A DNA stretch of 64,000 nt from contig CBDBZO010000002.1 in NCBI GenBank assembly GCA_965213595.1, positions 1,302,001 through 1,366,000 on the forward strand. Reading direction: 5' to 3'. Both the position numbers and the translations under genes were made by a program. Positions 17,517-26,987 of the stretch are shown piece by piece. Below the pieces are notes generated by a model. That model saw only the letters and a program-made list of their open reading frames with translations. It was not told the DNA's origin and searched no databases. Source of the DNA: JBCCFC01 sp965213595. Lineage in GTDB: Bacteria > Chloroflexota > Anaerolineae > Caldilineales > Caldilineaceae. Numbering within the stretch: position 1 is the first letter of the stretch; each line of letters begins with the position of its first letter.

Positions 17517-17559
17517 AGCAAAAAGCCCCCGGTCAAAATCGACCGGGGGCTTTTTGCTT
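17517..17559 (+). terminator. rho-independent terminator
   Basis: AGCAAAAAGCCCCCGGTC at 17517-17535 pairs with its complement at 17542-17559 around a 6-nt loop. The 3' arm ends CTTTTTGCT. It is symmetric enough to act on both strands. Confidence 0.9.
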
Positions 17560-17887
17560 GCAGCGAATTCAACCCGTTACCTACATGTACAGCCGGTATG
17601 GTTGAAAGAAAAAGTTATCGATCAGGAGCACTTCCACTACTGCTTCCTCGCTCGCCGTTCGCATTCGAGAATACTCGTTCCGTGGTTTGGCACAACCCCC
17701 GCTGAAAAATTTCCTCGGTTCGATGGAGGTGGACATTGTCGAAGTCCGACGATGTGCCCGCTATGCCGGGCGATCCACCGCAAATAATTCTGTTGACAAC
17801 CCGCTGCCCCCGTGCTAGATTGACGCGCTTCCGCTGAACGTTTGGCGACAATCAAAATCAATTATTCCCCACCTAAAGGAAGATCAA
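17560..17887. other. intergenic gap without a supported gene
   Basis: Short open frames exist on both strands, but none has a ribosome site or recognisable sequence. The 60 bases before the aldolase gene are relatively A-T-rich, and TAAAGGAAG just before its ATG is a good ribosome site. Confidence 0.5.
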
Positions 17888-18685
17888 ATGCGACCCAACA
17901 CCATCCGCGAGATGTGGCAGCGCGACGAGACGGTCGTCAACGGTTGGCTGCAAATTGCGCACCCCTTTGCCGCCGAAGTCATGGCCCACCAGGGCTTTGA
18001 TAGCTTGACCGTTGACATGCAGCACGGGCCGATTTTCTACGAGAACGCGCTGCTCTCGCTGCAGGCCGTCTCCACCACGGAGGTCATCCCCCTGGCGCGC
18101 GTGCCCTGGAACGAACCGGGCATCATCATGAAGATGCTGGATGCGGGCTGCTACGGCATCATCTGCCCGATGGTCAACAATCGCGAGCAGGCGGAGGCCT
18201 TTGTGGGGGCCTGTCGCTATGCCCCCCAGGGCTACCGCTCCTACGGCCCGACGCGCGCCAGCTACTACGCCGGGCGCGACTACGCCGCCCACGCCGACGA
18301 AACAATCATCACCATGGCGATGATTGAAACGGCGGAGGCCATGCAAAATCTGGATGACATCCTCAGCACGCCCGGCCTCGATGCGATCTATGTCGGCCCG
18401 GCGGATCTCAGCATCTCGCTGCGCAACAACCCCGTGCCAGACATGGATGGGCCGGAGGTCAACGAGGCGTTGGACACAATCATCGACGCCGTGCACCGCC
18501 ACCACCTCTTCGCCGGCATCCACACCGGCAGCGCCGCCGTTGCCCGCCAAATGCGCGACCGCGGCTTCCGCTTCGTCACCATCTCCTCGGATGCGGGAAT
18601 GCTCGCCACACAGGCGGCGTCGGCGGTCAACGAGGTGAAATCGGGCAAGGTGCAGGCGGAGAAGCCGTCGAAAGGGCCGTATTGA
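17888..18685 (+). CDS. HpcH/HpaI family aldolase
   Basis: 265 residues. It has the class II pyruvate-dependent aldolase signatures LTVDMQHGP, ARVPWNEPGIIMKMLDAG, PMVNNREQAE, GYRSYGPTRA, MIETAEAMQN and YVGPADLSISL (metal-binding Glu and Asp). Such enzymes cleave 4-hydroxy-2-oxo acids to pyruvate plus an aldehyde. A ribosome site (AAAGGAAG) lies 7 bases before the ATG. The gene is not in an aromatic-degradation cluster, so the natural substrate cannot be assigned. Confidence 0.9.
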   Translation: MRPNTIREMWQRDETVVNGWLQIAHPFAAEVMAHQGFDSLTVDMQHGPIFYENALLSLQAVSTTEVIPLARVPWNEPGIIMKMLDAGCYGIICPMVNNREQAEAFVGACRYAPQGYRSYGPTRASYYAGRDYAAHADETIITMAMIETAEAMQNLDDILSTPGLDAIYVGPADLSISLRNNPVPDMDGPEVNEALDTIIDAVHRHHLFAGIHTGSAAVARQMRDRGFRFVTISSDAGMLATQAASAVNEVKSGKVQAEKPSKGPY

Positions 18686-18806
18686 TGATCCGATCTGCTG
18701 TCCATTGGGCCAGAGAATGGTGAACGGCGAATGGTGAACGAAAAATCACCGTCACCAGAGTTGGCCTCTTCTCATTTACCATTAGCAGTTCACCATTCAC
18801 CACCCC

Positions 18807-19586
18807 ATGCGCCCCACCACCCGCGACCGCTTGCTCACGCTCAACCGCCGCTTCTACGAGCGCGTGGCCGAGTCGTTTCACGAGACGCGGCGCAATCCCC
18901 AGCCCGGCCTGCTGCGCGCCGTGGACTTTCTGCCGAGCCCGGCCCAGCGCCCGCTGCGGCTGCTGGATGTGGGTTGCGGCAACGGTCGCTTTGCGCGTAT
19001 ACTCAACGACCAAGCCATCGCCTGCGACTACCTTGGCGTGGACGGCAGCGCGGCCCTGCTTGACCACGCGCGGGCGGAAGCGCCCGGCTGGACGCACGTG
19101 ACGGCCACCTTTGCCCAGGCCGATCTCGCCCAGCCGGGCTGGGGGCAGCGCCTGACCAAGCGGCCGTTTGGCGCCGTGACCTGCTTTGCCACGCTGCACC
19201 ACCTGCCTAGCCGCTCGCTGCGCCAGCGCGTGGTGAGCGAGTTGGCGGCTCAGCTGGCCGACGACGCGCCACTGATCCTGTCGTTCTGGCAGTTTCTGGA
19301 CGATGCGCGGCTTGCCAGCAAGCGGCTGCCGTGGGCCAGCGTCGGCCTCGGTGTGAATCCCGGCGTGAATCCCGGTGCAGACGATGCGATTCTGGATGAG
19401 CTGGAGCCGGGCGATGCGCTGCTGCCGTGGCAGCAGACCGACGCCGTCCGCTATGCCCACCACGTCGACGAAGCCGAGGCGCGCGCGCTGGCCCAAGCGG
19501 CTGGCCTGCACGTCGTCGACTGCTACTACGCCGACGGCAAATCGGGGCGGCTGGGGCTATATCTCGTGCTGAAGCGCGAGGCGTGA
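18807..19586 (+). CDS. class I SAM-dependent methyltransferase
   Basis: 259 residues. Motif I is LLDVGCGNGRFA (about residues 51-62), followed by CDYLGVDGS (motif II acid) and FGAVTCFATLHHLPS (motif IV region). The opening NRRFYERVAESFHETR and the GDALLPWQQ..RYAHHVDEAEARALAQAAG ending resemble Trm9/ALKBH8-type tRNA wobble-uridine methyltransferases, but this is a resemblance only. A GVNPGVNPG tandem duplication (12 bases) lies near residue 185. It stands between the aldolase and galK on the same strand, separated by repeats. Confidence 0.8.
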   Translation: MRPTTRDRLLTLNRRFYERVAESFHETRRNPQPGLLRAVDFLPSPAQRPLRLLDVGCGNGRFARILNDQAIACDYLGVDGSAALLDHARAEAPGWTHVTATFAQADLAQPGWGQRLTKRPFGAVTCFATLHHLPSRSLRQRVVSELAAQLADDAPLILSFWQFLDDARLASKRLPWASVGLGVNPGVNPGADDAILDELEPGDALLPWQQTDAVRYAHHVDEAEARALAQAAGLHVVDCYYADGKSGRLGLYLVLKREA

Positions 19587-19617
19587 GCATTTGATGCGTG
19601 AGAGTGAACGATTGGCG

Positions 19618-19705
19618 CGCCCCCATTCCCAGCCCTTCCCCCACGCGTGGGGGAAGGAAGCCTCGTCCTCCCCTCTCCCAGGCTGGGAGAGGAGCCGGGG
19701 GTGAG
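19618..19705. repeat. composite palindromic repeat
   Basis: Two adjacent hairpins: CTTCCCCCACGC with its complement, then CCTCTCCCA with TGGGAGAGG, ending GGGGGTGAGGGC. It is the same family as the copies at 46.2 and 54.5 kb. Confidence 0.75.
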
Positions 19706-19785
19706 GGCCTACTTGTCAAATGTCAACAGACCTTACGCCTTCCAACCCCAATTCTTTTACCTGCCAATACCTTCTAACTCTCTCT

Positions 19786-20973
19786 ATGATCGACGATCTC
19801 AACCAACCGCTCATCGATGCCTTTCGCGAGCGCTACGGCGCAGCGCCCACGCACGTCGCGATTGGGCCGGGCCGCGTCAACCTAATCGGTGAGCACACCG
19901 ATTATAACGACGGCTTTGTCCTGCCTATTGCTCTGCGGCGCGATGTACGCATTGCCCTGCGGCGGCGCAGCGACCGGCGGCTGCGTCTGCTCTCGCTGGA
20001 ATATGACAACGTGGCCGAAATCGATTTGGACGCGCCGGCGCACAGCGAGCGCATCCTATGGAGCAACTACGTGAGCGGCGTGGCGTGGGCGCTGGGCGAG
20101 AAATTGGCCGAGCGTGGCCAGCGCCTGCACGGCTTTGACGGCGTTGTGAGCGGCAACGTCCCGCGGGCGAGCGGATTGAGCAGCTCGGCGGCGCTGGAGG
20201 TGGCGGCGGCGCTCGCGCTGCTCACGGCTGCCGGGGCGGGCGACGCGCTCTCCGGCGTGGAGATCGCCCAGGTGACGCAGCGGGCGGAGAACGACTTTGT
20301 CGGCGTCAAGAGCGGCATTATGGATCAGTTTATCAGCACGCTGGGGCGGGCCGATCACGCGCTGCTGATCGACTGCCGCAGCTTGGATTACGAGCTGATG
20401 CCCTTCCCCAGCGAGGCAACGGTCGTGATCGGCAACACGAAGGCCTCGCGCTCGCTGGCGGGCAGCGCCTACAACGAGCGGCGCGCCCAGTGCGAAGAGG
20501 GCGTGCGCCTGCTGCAAACGGCCCTGCCCCAAATCACCGCCCTGCGCGACGTTTCCAGCGCGGAGCTGGAAGCACACAAAGCGCTGCTGCCCCCGCTGAT
20601 TTACCGCCGCTGCCGCCACGTGGTGCGCGAGAATGAGCGCGTGCTGGAGACGGTGCAGGCGCTCCAAGCGGGCAATTTGGCGCGGGTGGGCACGCTGATG
20701 AACGAGAGCCACGAGAGCCTGCGCCACGATTACGAAGTGAGCAGCGACGCGCTTGATCTGATGGTCGAGGCCATGCGCGGCGTCGGGGGCGTTTACGGAG
20801 CGCGGCTCACGGGCGCGGGCTTTGGCGGCTGCGCGATTGCGCTCGTGCCGCCCGGCCACGAACAGGCCGTGGCCGACGCAATTTTTGAGCAATATCCCAA
20901 AGAGACCAACATCTGGCCCGAAGTCTACACCACGGGCGCGGCGGACGGGGCGCGGGTGGAGGAATTACCGTGA
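19786..20973 (+). CDS. galK: galactokinase
   Basis: 395-residue GHMP kinase that phosphorylates galactose at C1 (Leloir pathway). Visible motifs: the substrate signature GRVNLIGEHTDYNDGFVLP (about residue 28), the ATP-binding SGLSSSAALEVA (about 127), the catalytic-base region KSGIMDQF (about 175) and the third GHMP motif GAGFGGCAIAL near the C-terminus. The ATG at 19786 is preferred over the upstream in-frame ATG at 19720, which would add 22 non-conserved residues from repeat sequence. The psuG gene follows with a GTGA overlap. Confidence 0.95.
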   Translation: MIDDLNQPLIDAFRERYGAAPTHVAIGPGRVNLIGEHTDYNDGFVLPIALRRDVRIALRRRSDRRLRLLSLEYDNVAEIDLDAPAHSERILWSNYVSGVAWALGEKLAERGQRLHGFDGVVSGNVPRASGLSSSAALEVAAALALLTAAGAGDALSGVEIAQVTQRAENDFVGVKSGIMDQFISTLGRADHALLIDCRSLDYELMPFPSEATVVIGNTKASRSLAGSAYNERRAQCEEGVRLLQTALPQITALRDVSSAELEAHKALLPPLIYRRCRHVVRENERVLETVQALQAGNLARVGTLMNESHESLRHDYEVSSDALDLMVEAMRGVGGVYGARLTGAGFGGCAIALVPPGHEQAVADAIFEQYPKETNIWPEVYTTGAADGARVEELP

Positions 20974-21848
20974 CTGCTCCCCTCGTCGCCCTCGAATCGA
21001 CCGTGATTTCACATGGCCTGCCCTACCCACACAACCTGGCGCTCGCCCGCGACATGGAGGCCGCGGTGCGCGCTGTCGGTGCGGAGCCGCGCACCGTTGG
21101 CGTGATCGACGGCGCGCTCGTCGCCGGGCTGGACGACGGGCAGCTGGAGTGGCTGGCAAGCGCCGAGCACGTGCGCAAAATCAGCCGGCGCGATTTGCCC
21201 GTGGCCGTGGCGCGCGCCGAAAGCGGCGGCACGACCGTCGCCGCCACGATGTGGATCGCGCAGCGCCACGGCATCGAAGTCTTTGCCACGGGCGGCATTG
21301 GCGGCGTGCACCGGCAGCCGGGCGGCGCGCTCGGCGCGGGCAGCCCGGACGTGAGCGCCGATCTGCCGGAGCTCGCGCAGACGAGCGTGATCGTCGTCTG
21401 CGCCGGGGCCAAAGCGATTCTGGATTTGCCCGCCACGCTCGAATATCTGGAAACAAGCGGCGTGACGGTAATCGGCTGGGGGACGGAAGAATTTCCGGCG
21501 TTTTACAGCAGGGGCAGCGGTGGGCTGCCGGTGGATGTGCGCTGTGACGGGGCGGGCGAGGTGGTGGAAATTTGGCGGGCCAAGCGCGAGCTGGGGCTGC
21601 CGGGCGGGCTGCTCGTCGCCGCGCCGGTGCCGGCGGCGGATGAACTCCCCGCCGCCGAGATCGAGCCGCTGATCGAGCAGGCGCTGGACGAAGCCGCCGA
21701 GCGCGGCCTGCGCTCGGCCCAGGTCACCCCTTTTCTGCTGGCGCGGCTGGCGGAGTTGAGCGGCGAGCGCAGCGTACACGCGAACGTTGCGCTGCTAAAA
21801 AACAACGCCCGCGTGGCGGCGAAGATTGCCGTGGCGCTGGCGGGCTGA
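20970..21848 (+). CDS. psuG: pseudouridine-5'-phosphate glycosidase
   Basis: 292 residues. It splits pseudouridine 5'-phosphate to uracil and ribose 5-phosphate. Family signatures run throughout: ALESTVISHGLPYPHN, IDGALVAGL, SGGTTVAATM, FATGGIGGVHR, VVCAGAKAILDLPATLEYLE, EEFPAFYSRGSGG and LLKNNARVAAKIA. The GTG start overlaps the galK stop by 4 bases (GTGA), so the genes are translationally coupled. No psuK-type kinase is adjacent. One possibility is that the pair is a general sugar or nucleoside salvage unit (speculation). Confidence 0.93.
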   Translation: MTAPLVALESTVISHGLPYPHNLALARDMEAAVRAVGAEPRTVGVIDGALVAGLDDGQLEWLASAEHVRKISRRDLPVAVARAESGGTTVAATMWIAQRHGIEVFATGGIGGVHRQPGGALGAGSPDVSADLPELAQTSVIVVCAGAKAILDLPATLEYLETSGVTVIGWGTEEFPAFYSRGSGGLPVDVRCDGAGEVVEIWRAKRELGLPGGLLVAAPVPAADELPAAEIEPLIEQALDEAAERGLRSAQVTPFLLARLAELSGERSVHANVALLKNNARVAAKIAVALAG

Positions 21849-21868
21849 CGCTCGTTGCTACGTCGGCG

Positions 21869-23017
21869 CTACGCCTCCATCCGCCTGAGCAACTCCTCGT
21901 TGGTGGGAATGGCTTCCAGCAGCTTCTTAAAGACGGTCATGGCCTTGCGCGGCTCGTTGTCGCCCAGCAGGCGACGCAGCGCGACCAAGCCGCGGGCGTC
22001 CTCCTCGCTGTAGAGCTTGGCCTCCTTGCGCGTGCCGCTGCGGCGCAGATCGATGGCCGGATAGACGCGCGCCTCGGCCATCTCGCGGCTGAGGACGATT
22101 TCGCTGTTGCCCGTGCCCTTGAATTCCTCAAAGACCAAATCATCCAGCCGTGAATTGGTCTCGACCAGCGCCGTGGCCACGATGGTGATCGAGCCGCCGT
22201 TTTCGACGTTGCGCGCCAGGCCAAAGAAGCGGCGCGGCAGCTCCAGCGCGCTGGCGTCGATGCCGCCGGAGAGCGTGCGCCCGCCGTGGGAGCGACCGCG
22301 CCGGTCGCTGCCGCCCGCCAGGTTGAAGGCCCGCACCATGCGCGTCAAGCTATCCACCAGCACCACGACATCGCGCCCGCACTCCAGTTCGATGCGCAGA
22401 TAATCCAGCATCAGCTCGCTCAGCCGCACGTGATCGGCCAGCGGCTGATCGTTGGAGGAGGCGATCACGTCCGCGTTGACCTCCGTGCCTTCGCCCAGCG
22501 CGCGCCGAAAGTGCGTCACCTCCTCCGGGCGTTCATCCACCAGCAGCAGCACAATCCGCACCTCGCGCTGGTTGGCCGTGGCGCTGGCGCGAACGCCGCG
22601 GGCAATCTGTTCAAGCAGAATCGTCTTGCCCGATTTGGGCGGCGCGACGATCAACCCGCGCGTGCCGCGCCCAATCGGCGCGATCAGATCGACGATGCGC
22701 ATGCCCATTTCGCCGCTGGCCGCCAAATCGAAGCGCTCGTCGGGGTCGACGGCGGTGAGGCGGACGAAGGGGGTGCGCGTGCGAAAGGCTTCGGGGTCGA
22801 GGCCGTTGATGCTGTCCACGGTGGCGAGTTCGTCACCCTCTTTGGTGCGGCGGGTCGTGCCCGTCACGAGCGCGCCGGCGGAGAGGTTGTACTCGTGCAT
22901 CAGATTGGGCGGCACGGTCACATCATCGGGGGCGGGCAGGAGGGGCCAGGCCGGATCGCGCAGCGTGCCGCGCCGCTTGGCCGTTTCAACAAGTAGGCCG
23001 GTGTAGAGTTGGGTCAT
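21869..23017 (-). CDS. rho: transcription termination factor Rho, short form
   Basis: 382 residues. The hexameric RNA-dependent helicase core is complete: Walker A PPKSGKT, Walker B VVVLVDSLTRM, the Q-loop region GGSDRRGRSHGGRTLSGG and the arginine-containing VYPAIDLRRSGTR. The N-terminal part is short, with only a degenerate cold-shock-like RNA-binding segment (YTGLLVETAKRRGTLR..DVTVPPNLMHEYNL) and no Rho_N helical domain. It is shorter than the 419-residue E. coli form. The ATG at 23017 gives the family-like start; 14 further codons upstream are open but not conserved. No obvious ribosome site is seen. Confidence 0.92.
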   Translation of the reverse strand: MTQLYTGLLVETAKRRGTLRDPAWPLLPAPDDVTVPPNLMHEYNLSAGALVTGTTRRTKEGDELATVDSINGLDPEAFRTRTPFVRLTAVDPDERFDLAASGEMGMRIVDLIAPIGRGTRGLIVAPPKSGKTILLEQIARGVRASATANQREVRIVLLLVDERPEEVTHFRRALGEGTEVNADVIASSNDQPLADHVRLSELMLDYLRIELECGRDVVVLVDSLTRMVRAFNLAGGSDRRGRSHGGRTLSGGIDASALELPRRFFGLARNVENGGSITIVATALVETNSRLDDLVFEEFKGTGNSEIVLSREMAEARVYPAIDLRRSGTRKEAKLYSEEDARGLVALRRLLGDNEPRKAMTVFKKLLEAIPTNEELLRRMEA

Positions 23018-23554
23018 GGGAGATGGATGGTAGAGAATTGGAGATTTGTGTAGATGCAAATAAACAAGCCGTACAGCGATGATTCACCACGTGCCGTCCC
23101 GCGCGGCGGCCCAGAAAGCGATCACCTCGGCTTGGTCGGCTGCCGCCACCTCGCGGCTGCAAAGCCTAATATCGGGCCGCAGCCGGGCGAACAGCCGGTT
23201 GTCGTCGGTTGGGACAAGCTCAACGATGCGAGCCAGGGCAAAGCCGGGACCGAAATCTAAGGAGTAGAGATTCGGTTTTGGGAGGGGTGGACATAATTTC
23301 AAATAAAGCGGAACGATTTTCGCCAAGGAGTAATTATACACCATTTACGCTGTTCTGGATACATTGACGGGTGTTTGGCAGGCAGGCGAGCGCCGCGAAC
23401 TGCGGTAGGCTTTACGGATCAAGCGAAGCGGATGAAGTACAGTTCGGTCACTGTGCTCATTCCATTTAGAACCTTGTGCTGTAAATTGCACGAATGAGCG
23501 GGTTCAAAAATTTGTGCAATTCGTATAATTCGTGGCTGCTTTCAAAATCTCACC
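23018..23554. other. 537-bp gap, no confident gene
   Basis: A minus-strand frame at 23084-23344 (86 codons, ending FWAAARDGTW) is the only candidate. Its C-terminal half has plausible protein composition, but there is no ribosome site or family match. The rest is A-T-richer DNA, including a repeated TTTGTGCAATTCGT motif near 23.51 kb that also occurs at 24.30 kb. Confidence 0.4.
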
Positions 23555-24205
23555 ATGCCCACCAACCCCTACCCCGCCCAATTCTTTGCCCGCCAAGACG
23601 CCAGCGACGACCGCAATTTCTACACTCAGCCCCGTCTCGTCGTCCACATTGACGACGGCGCGATTGCCCAGCTCGGCGAGTGGTTTCGCGACCTGCTGCC
23701 GCCCAACGGGGCGATTTTGGATTTAATGAGCAGCTGGCGCTCTCACCTGCCGGCGGACTTTGTCCCTTCACGGATGGTGGGGCTGGGGATGAACGGTGAG
23801 GAGATGGCCAAAAACCCACAGCTCGACGGCCACGTCGTGCAGAGCCTCAACGCCAACCCAACCCTACCCTTTGCCGACGAAGAGTTTGATGCGGCAGTCT
23901 GCACCGTTTCCGTGCAGTATCTCACGCAGCCGCTGGCCGTATTCGCCGAAGTCAATCGCGTGCTCAAGCCGGGCGCGCCCTTTGTGGTCTCGTTCTCCAA
24001 TCGCTGCTTTCCCACCAAAGCCGTCGCCGTCTGGCTCTCGATGGACGACGCGCAGCACGTCGAGCTGGTGAGCAGCTACTTTGCGAACAGCAGCTCTGAA
24101 CAGGGAAGGTGGGGCGCGGTGCAGACGCGCCAGCACGCGGGCCGGTCGAGCTGGCTGGGCGGCGGCGATCCGCTGTACGCGGTGTGGGCGGAGAAAATTG
24201 GTTAG
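23555..24205 (+). CDS. SAM-dependent methyltransferase, type 11-like
   Basis: 216 residues. The motif I position reads GAILDLMSSWRSHLP, an atypical glycine-poor version seen in some methyltransferase-like proteins. Downstream, GLGMNGEEM, LPFADEEFDAAVCTVSVQYL (motif IV) and EVNRVLKPGAPFVVSFSNRCF (post-motif signature) are normal for type 11 enzymes. The substrate is unknown. The ATG is the first codon of the conserved frame. Confidence 0.78.
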   Translation: MPTNPYPAQFFARQDASDDRNFYTQPRLVVHIDDGAIAQLGEWFRDLLPPNGAILDLMSSWRSHLPADFVPSRMVGLGMNGEEMAKNPQLDGHVVQSLNANPTLPFADEEFDAAVCTVSVQYLTQPLAVFAEVNRVLKPGAPFVVSFSNRCFPTKAVAVWLSMDDAQHVELVSSYFANSSSEQGRWGAVQTRQHAGRSSWLGGGDPLYAVWAEKIG

Positions 24206-24428
24206 CGTAGCTGCCCAGCAGCTCCAAATTTGGCGTACGTCGCCAAAAAGATTTGCCATGAATTGCACCAATTACACGAGTGATTGGTGGGTCGGTCTCT
24301 AAAATTTGTGCAATTCGTGTAATTCGTGGCCGGTCTTCTTCGCGTAAACGCTTAAATTTGGAACTGCTGGTGGCTGCCGCTAAAATTTGTTGAATTCCGC
24401 TGCCTGCTGTATACTAACCGCTCGACAT

Positions 24429-24825
<397 letters not shown>

Positions 24826-25722
24826 ATGCCCCACACCACCCTCATCTCCACCGCCGATCTCGCCGACCGGCTCGCCAGCCCCGATCTCGTCCTGCTCGAC
24901 TGCCGCTTCCGGCTCGATGATCCCGATGCCGGGCGGCAGCTCTTCCGCGATGGTCATCTGCCCGGCGCGCGTTACGCCCACCTGGACGACGACCTCAGCG
25001 GCCCCGCTGTGGCGGGGCAGACCGGTCGCCACCCGCTGCCCAGCGTGGAGAGTTTTGCCGCGACGCTGGCCGCGTGGGGCGTGAACAACGTGGGCGATGC
25101 GCCGACGCAGGTGATCGCCTACGACGATGCGGGCGGCCTCTTTGCGGCGCGGCTCTGGTGGATGGTGCGCTGGCTGGGCCACGACGCCGTCGCCGTGCTC
25201 GACGGCGGCTGGATGAAGTGGATCGCCGAGGAGCGCCCGGTTGAGCGCGGCGATGCCCGTTCCGCTCCGCCTGCGACCTTCACGCCCCACCCGCGCGATG
25301 AACTGCTCGCCAGCGTCGACGACGTGCTCGCCAACGTCGAGCACCCGGCCTTTGCCCTGCTCGATGCGCGCGACGAGGCCCGCTTTCGGGGAGAAGCCGC
25401 TGGGATGGACCCGGTTGCTGGCCACATCCCCGGCGCGACTTCCGCCTTCTACCGCCACAATCTCCGCGACGACCAAACCTTTCGCAGCCCCGATGAACTG
25501 CGCGCCCGCTTTCAATCGCTGCTCGGCGATCCGGCGCAGGGCGACCGCCCCAACGGCGTCGTGCACTCGTGTGGCTCCGGCGTCAGCGCCGCGCACAACA
25601 TTTTGGCCATGGCGCACGCCGGGCTGCCGGAATTAGCCTTAGGGGCGGGCTCCCGGCTCTACGTGGGCTCGTGGAGCGAGTGGATTACGGATGCGTCGAG
25701 GCCCATTGCAACGAAGCAGTGA
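24826..25722 (+). CDS. sseA: two-domain rhodanese, 3-mercaptopyruvate sulfurtransferase type
   Basis: 298 residues with two rhodanese domains. The first (about 1-130) contains LLDCRFRLDD, GHLPGARYAHLDDDLSG and YDDAGGLFAARLWWML-like sequence without a catalytic cysteine. The second (about 160-298) contains LLDARDEARFRGE, GHIPGATSAF and the active-site loop CGSGVSA. A CG[ST]GV[ST]A loop is typical of mercaptopyruvate rather than thiosulfate sulfurtransferases. The ATG at 24826 is preferred over a TTG 18 bases upstream. It probably supplies persulfide sulfur. Confidence 0.88.
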   Translation: MPHTTLISTADLADRLASPDLVLLDCRFRLDDPDAGRQLFRDGHLPGARYAHLDDDLSGPAVAGQTGRHPLPSVESFAATLAAWGVNNVGDAPTQVIAYDDAGGLFAARLWWMVRWLGHDAVAVLDGGWMKWIAEERPVERGDARSAPPATFTPHPRDELLASVDDVLANVEHPAFALLDARDEARFRGEAAGMDPVAGHIPGATSAFYRHNLRDDQTFRSPDELRARFQSLLGDPAQGDRPNGVVHSCGSGVSAAHNILAMAHAGLPELALGAGSRLYVGSWSEWITDASRPIATKQ

Positions 25723-25775
25723 CCCGTTTTATTTGACTCACGAGTTTGATTTACGGGAAGACGGAGCAGCACATT

Positions 25776-26882
25776 ATGAACTTCTTTAACGCGCGCCTGG
25801 CGCTTCTGCTGCTGTTGCTGCTGAGCGCATGCAGCAGCGGCAACCCCACGCTGGATATGTACCTCGCCTCCAACGAGGCGCAGGTTTACCAGCCCGTGAG
25901 CGACGACGACACGCCGGTGCGCTTCGAGGTGGCGCCAGCGACTTCGGCGCGCGCCATTGCGGCCAACCTGGCTGAGGCGGGGCTGATCAACGACGAGCGG
26001 CTCTTCGAGGCCTACGTGCGCGTCAACGGGCTGGACGGCTATTTGCAGGCGGGGTCGTTTGTGCTCAGCCCGTCGATGACGCTGGCCGAAATCGTGGAGA
26101 CCCTGCAGTTTGCCCAGCCCGACAGCGTCACGCTGACCGTACCCGAAGGCTGGCGGCTGGAGCAGACGGCGGACTATCTGGCGGCAGCGGAAATTATCAG
26201 CGACACCGCCCTTTACCTGGAGCTGGCGCAGGGAGCGGACTTTGGTCGGCTCAACGCCAGCCGTTACCCTTTCCTCGGTTCGCGACCGGACGGGGCCAGC
26301 CTGGAAGGCTATCTCTTTCCGGATACCTACCAGCTTCCCGCCGAAGACATCTCCGCCGCCGATGTAATTCGTCGCCAGCTCGATGCGTTCGCCACGAAGG
26401 TGATGCCGCTCTACGACGAGGCGCTGATAACGGGCGATTCGCTCTTCCTGGGAAATGGCGATCTATACGGTGTGCTCACCCTCGCCAGCATCGTCGAGCG
26501 CGAGGCCGTGGTGGCGGACGAGCGCGCGGCGATTGCGGGCGTCTACCTCAATCGGCTGGCCCAGGGCATCCGGCTGGAGGCCGACCCCACGGTGCAGTAC
26601 GGCATGGGCTACCAGACGGAGGCCGACCAGTGGTGGAAGACGCCCGTCACGCTGGATGAATACAGCGCCGTTACCAGCCCCTACAACACCTACCTCTACC
26701 CCGGCCTGCCGCCCGGCCCAATTGCCAACCCCGGCCTGGGCAGCATCCGCGCCGTGCTCTACCCCGAAGCGCACGACTACCTCTACTTCGTCGCCACGCC
26801 GGACGGCACGGGCGCACACGTCTTTGCCGAGACGTGGGAAGAGCATCTACAAAATGTCAGCGCCTATCAGCAGGGGCAGTAA
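25776..26882 (+). CDS. mltG: MltG endolytic murein transglycosylase, lipoprotein form
   Basis: 368 residues. It cleaves nascent glycan strands at the outer face of the cytoplasmic membrane. The N-terminus is a lipoprotein signal (LLLLLLSACSSG, lipobox cysteine at about residue 18) instead of the usual transmembrane helix. The YceG/MltG domain shows GLDGYLQAGSFVLSPSM, VPEGWRLEQTADYL, EGYLFPDTY, the catalytic LASIVEREA (Glu), VYLNRLAQGIRLEADPTVQYG, SPYNTYLYPGLPPGPIANPG and YLYFVATPDG. GGAG lies 9 bases before the ATG. Confidence 0.93.
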   Translation: MNFFNARLALLLLLLLSACSSGNPTLDMYLASNEAQVYQPVSDDDTPVRFEVAPATSARAIAANLAEAGLINDERLFEAYVRVNGLDGYLQAGSFVLSPSMTLAEIVETLQFAQPDSVTLTVPEGWRLEQTADYLAAAEIISDTALYLELAQGADFGRLNASRYPFLGSRPDGASLEGYLFPDTYQLPAEDISAADVIRRQLDAFATKVMPLYDEALITGDSLFLGNGDLYGVLTLASIVEREAVVADERAAIAGVYLNRLAQGIRLEADPTVQYGMGYQTEADQWWKTPVTLDEYSAVTSPYNTYLYPGLPPGPIANPGLGSIRAVLYPEAHDYLYFVATPDGTGAHVFAETWEEHLQNVSAYQQGQ

Positions 26883-26987
26883 CCACTAATTTTAATCCGC
26901 GAAGGGCACGAAGTTACACGAAGGAAGAGGATTACCTTCTTTTCTTCGTGCTCCTTCGTGTTCTTCATGGATAATTTCTGAGGCTCT

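Noticed and set aside
23084..23344. 86-codon minus-strand gene in the rho-methyltransferase gap
   Set aside because: No ribosome site, promoter or family match. Kept only as a note in the gap entry.
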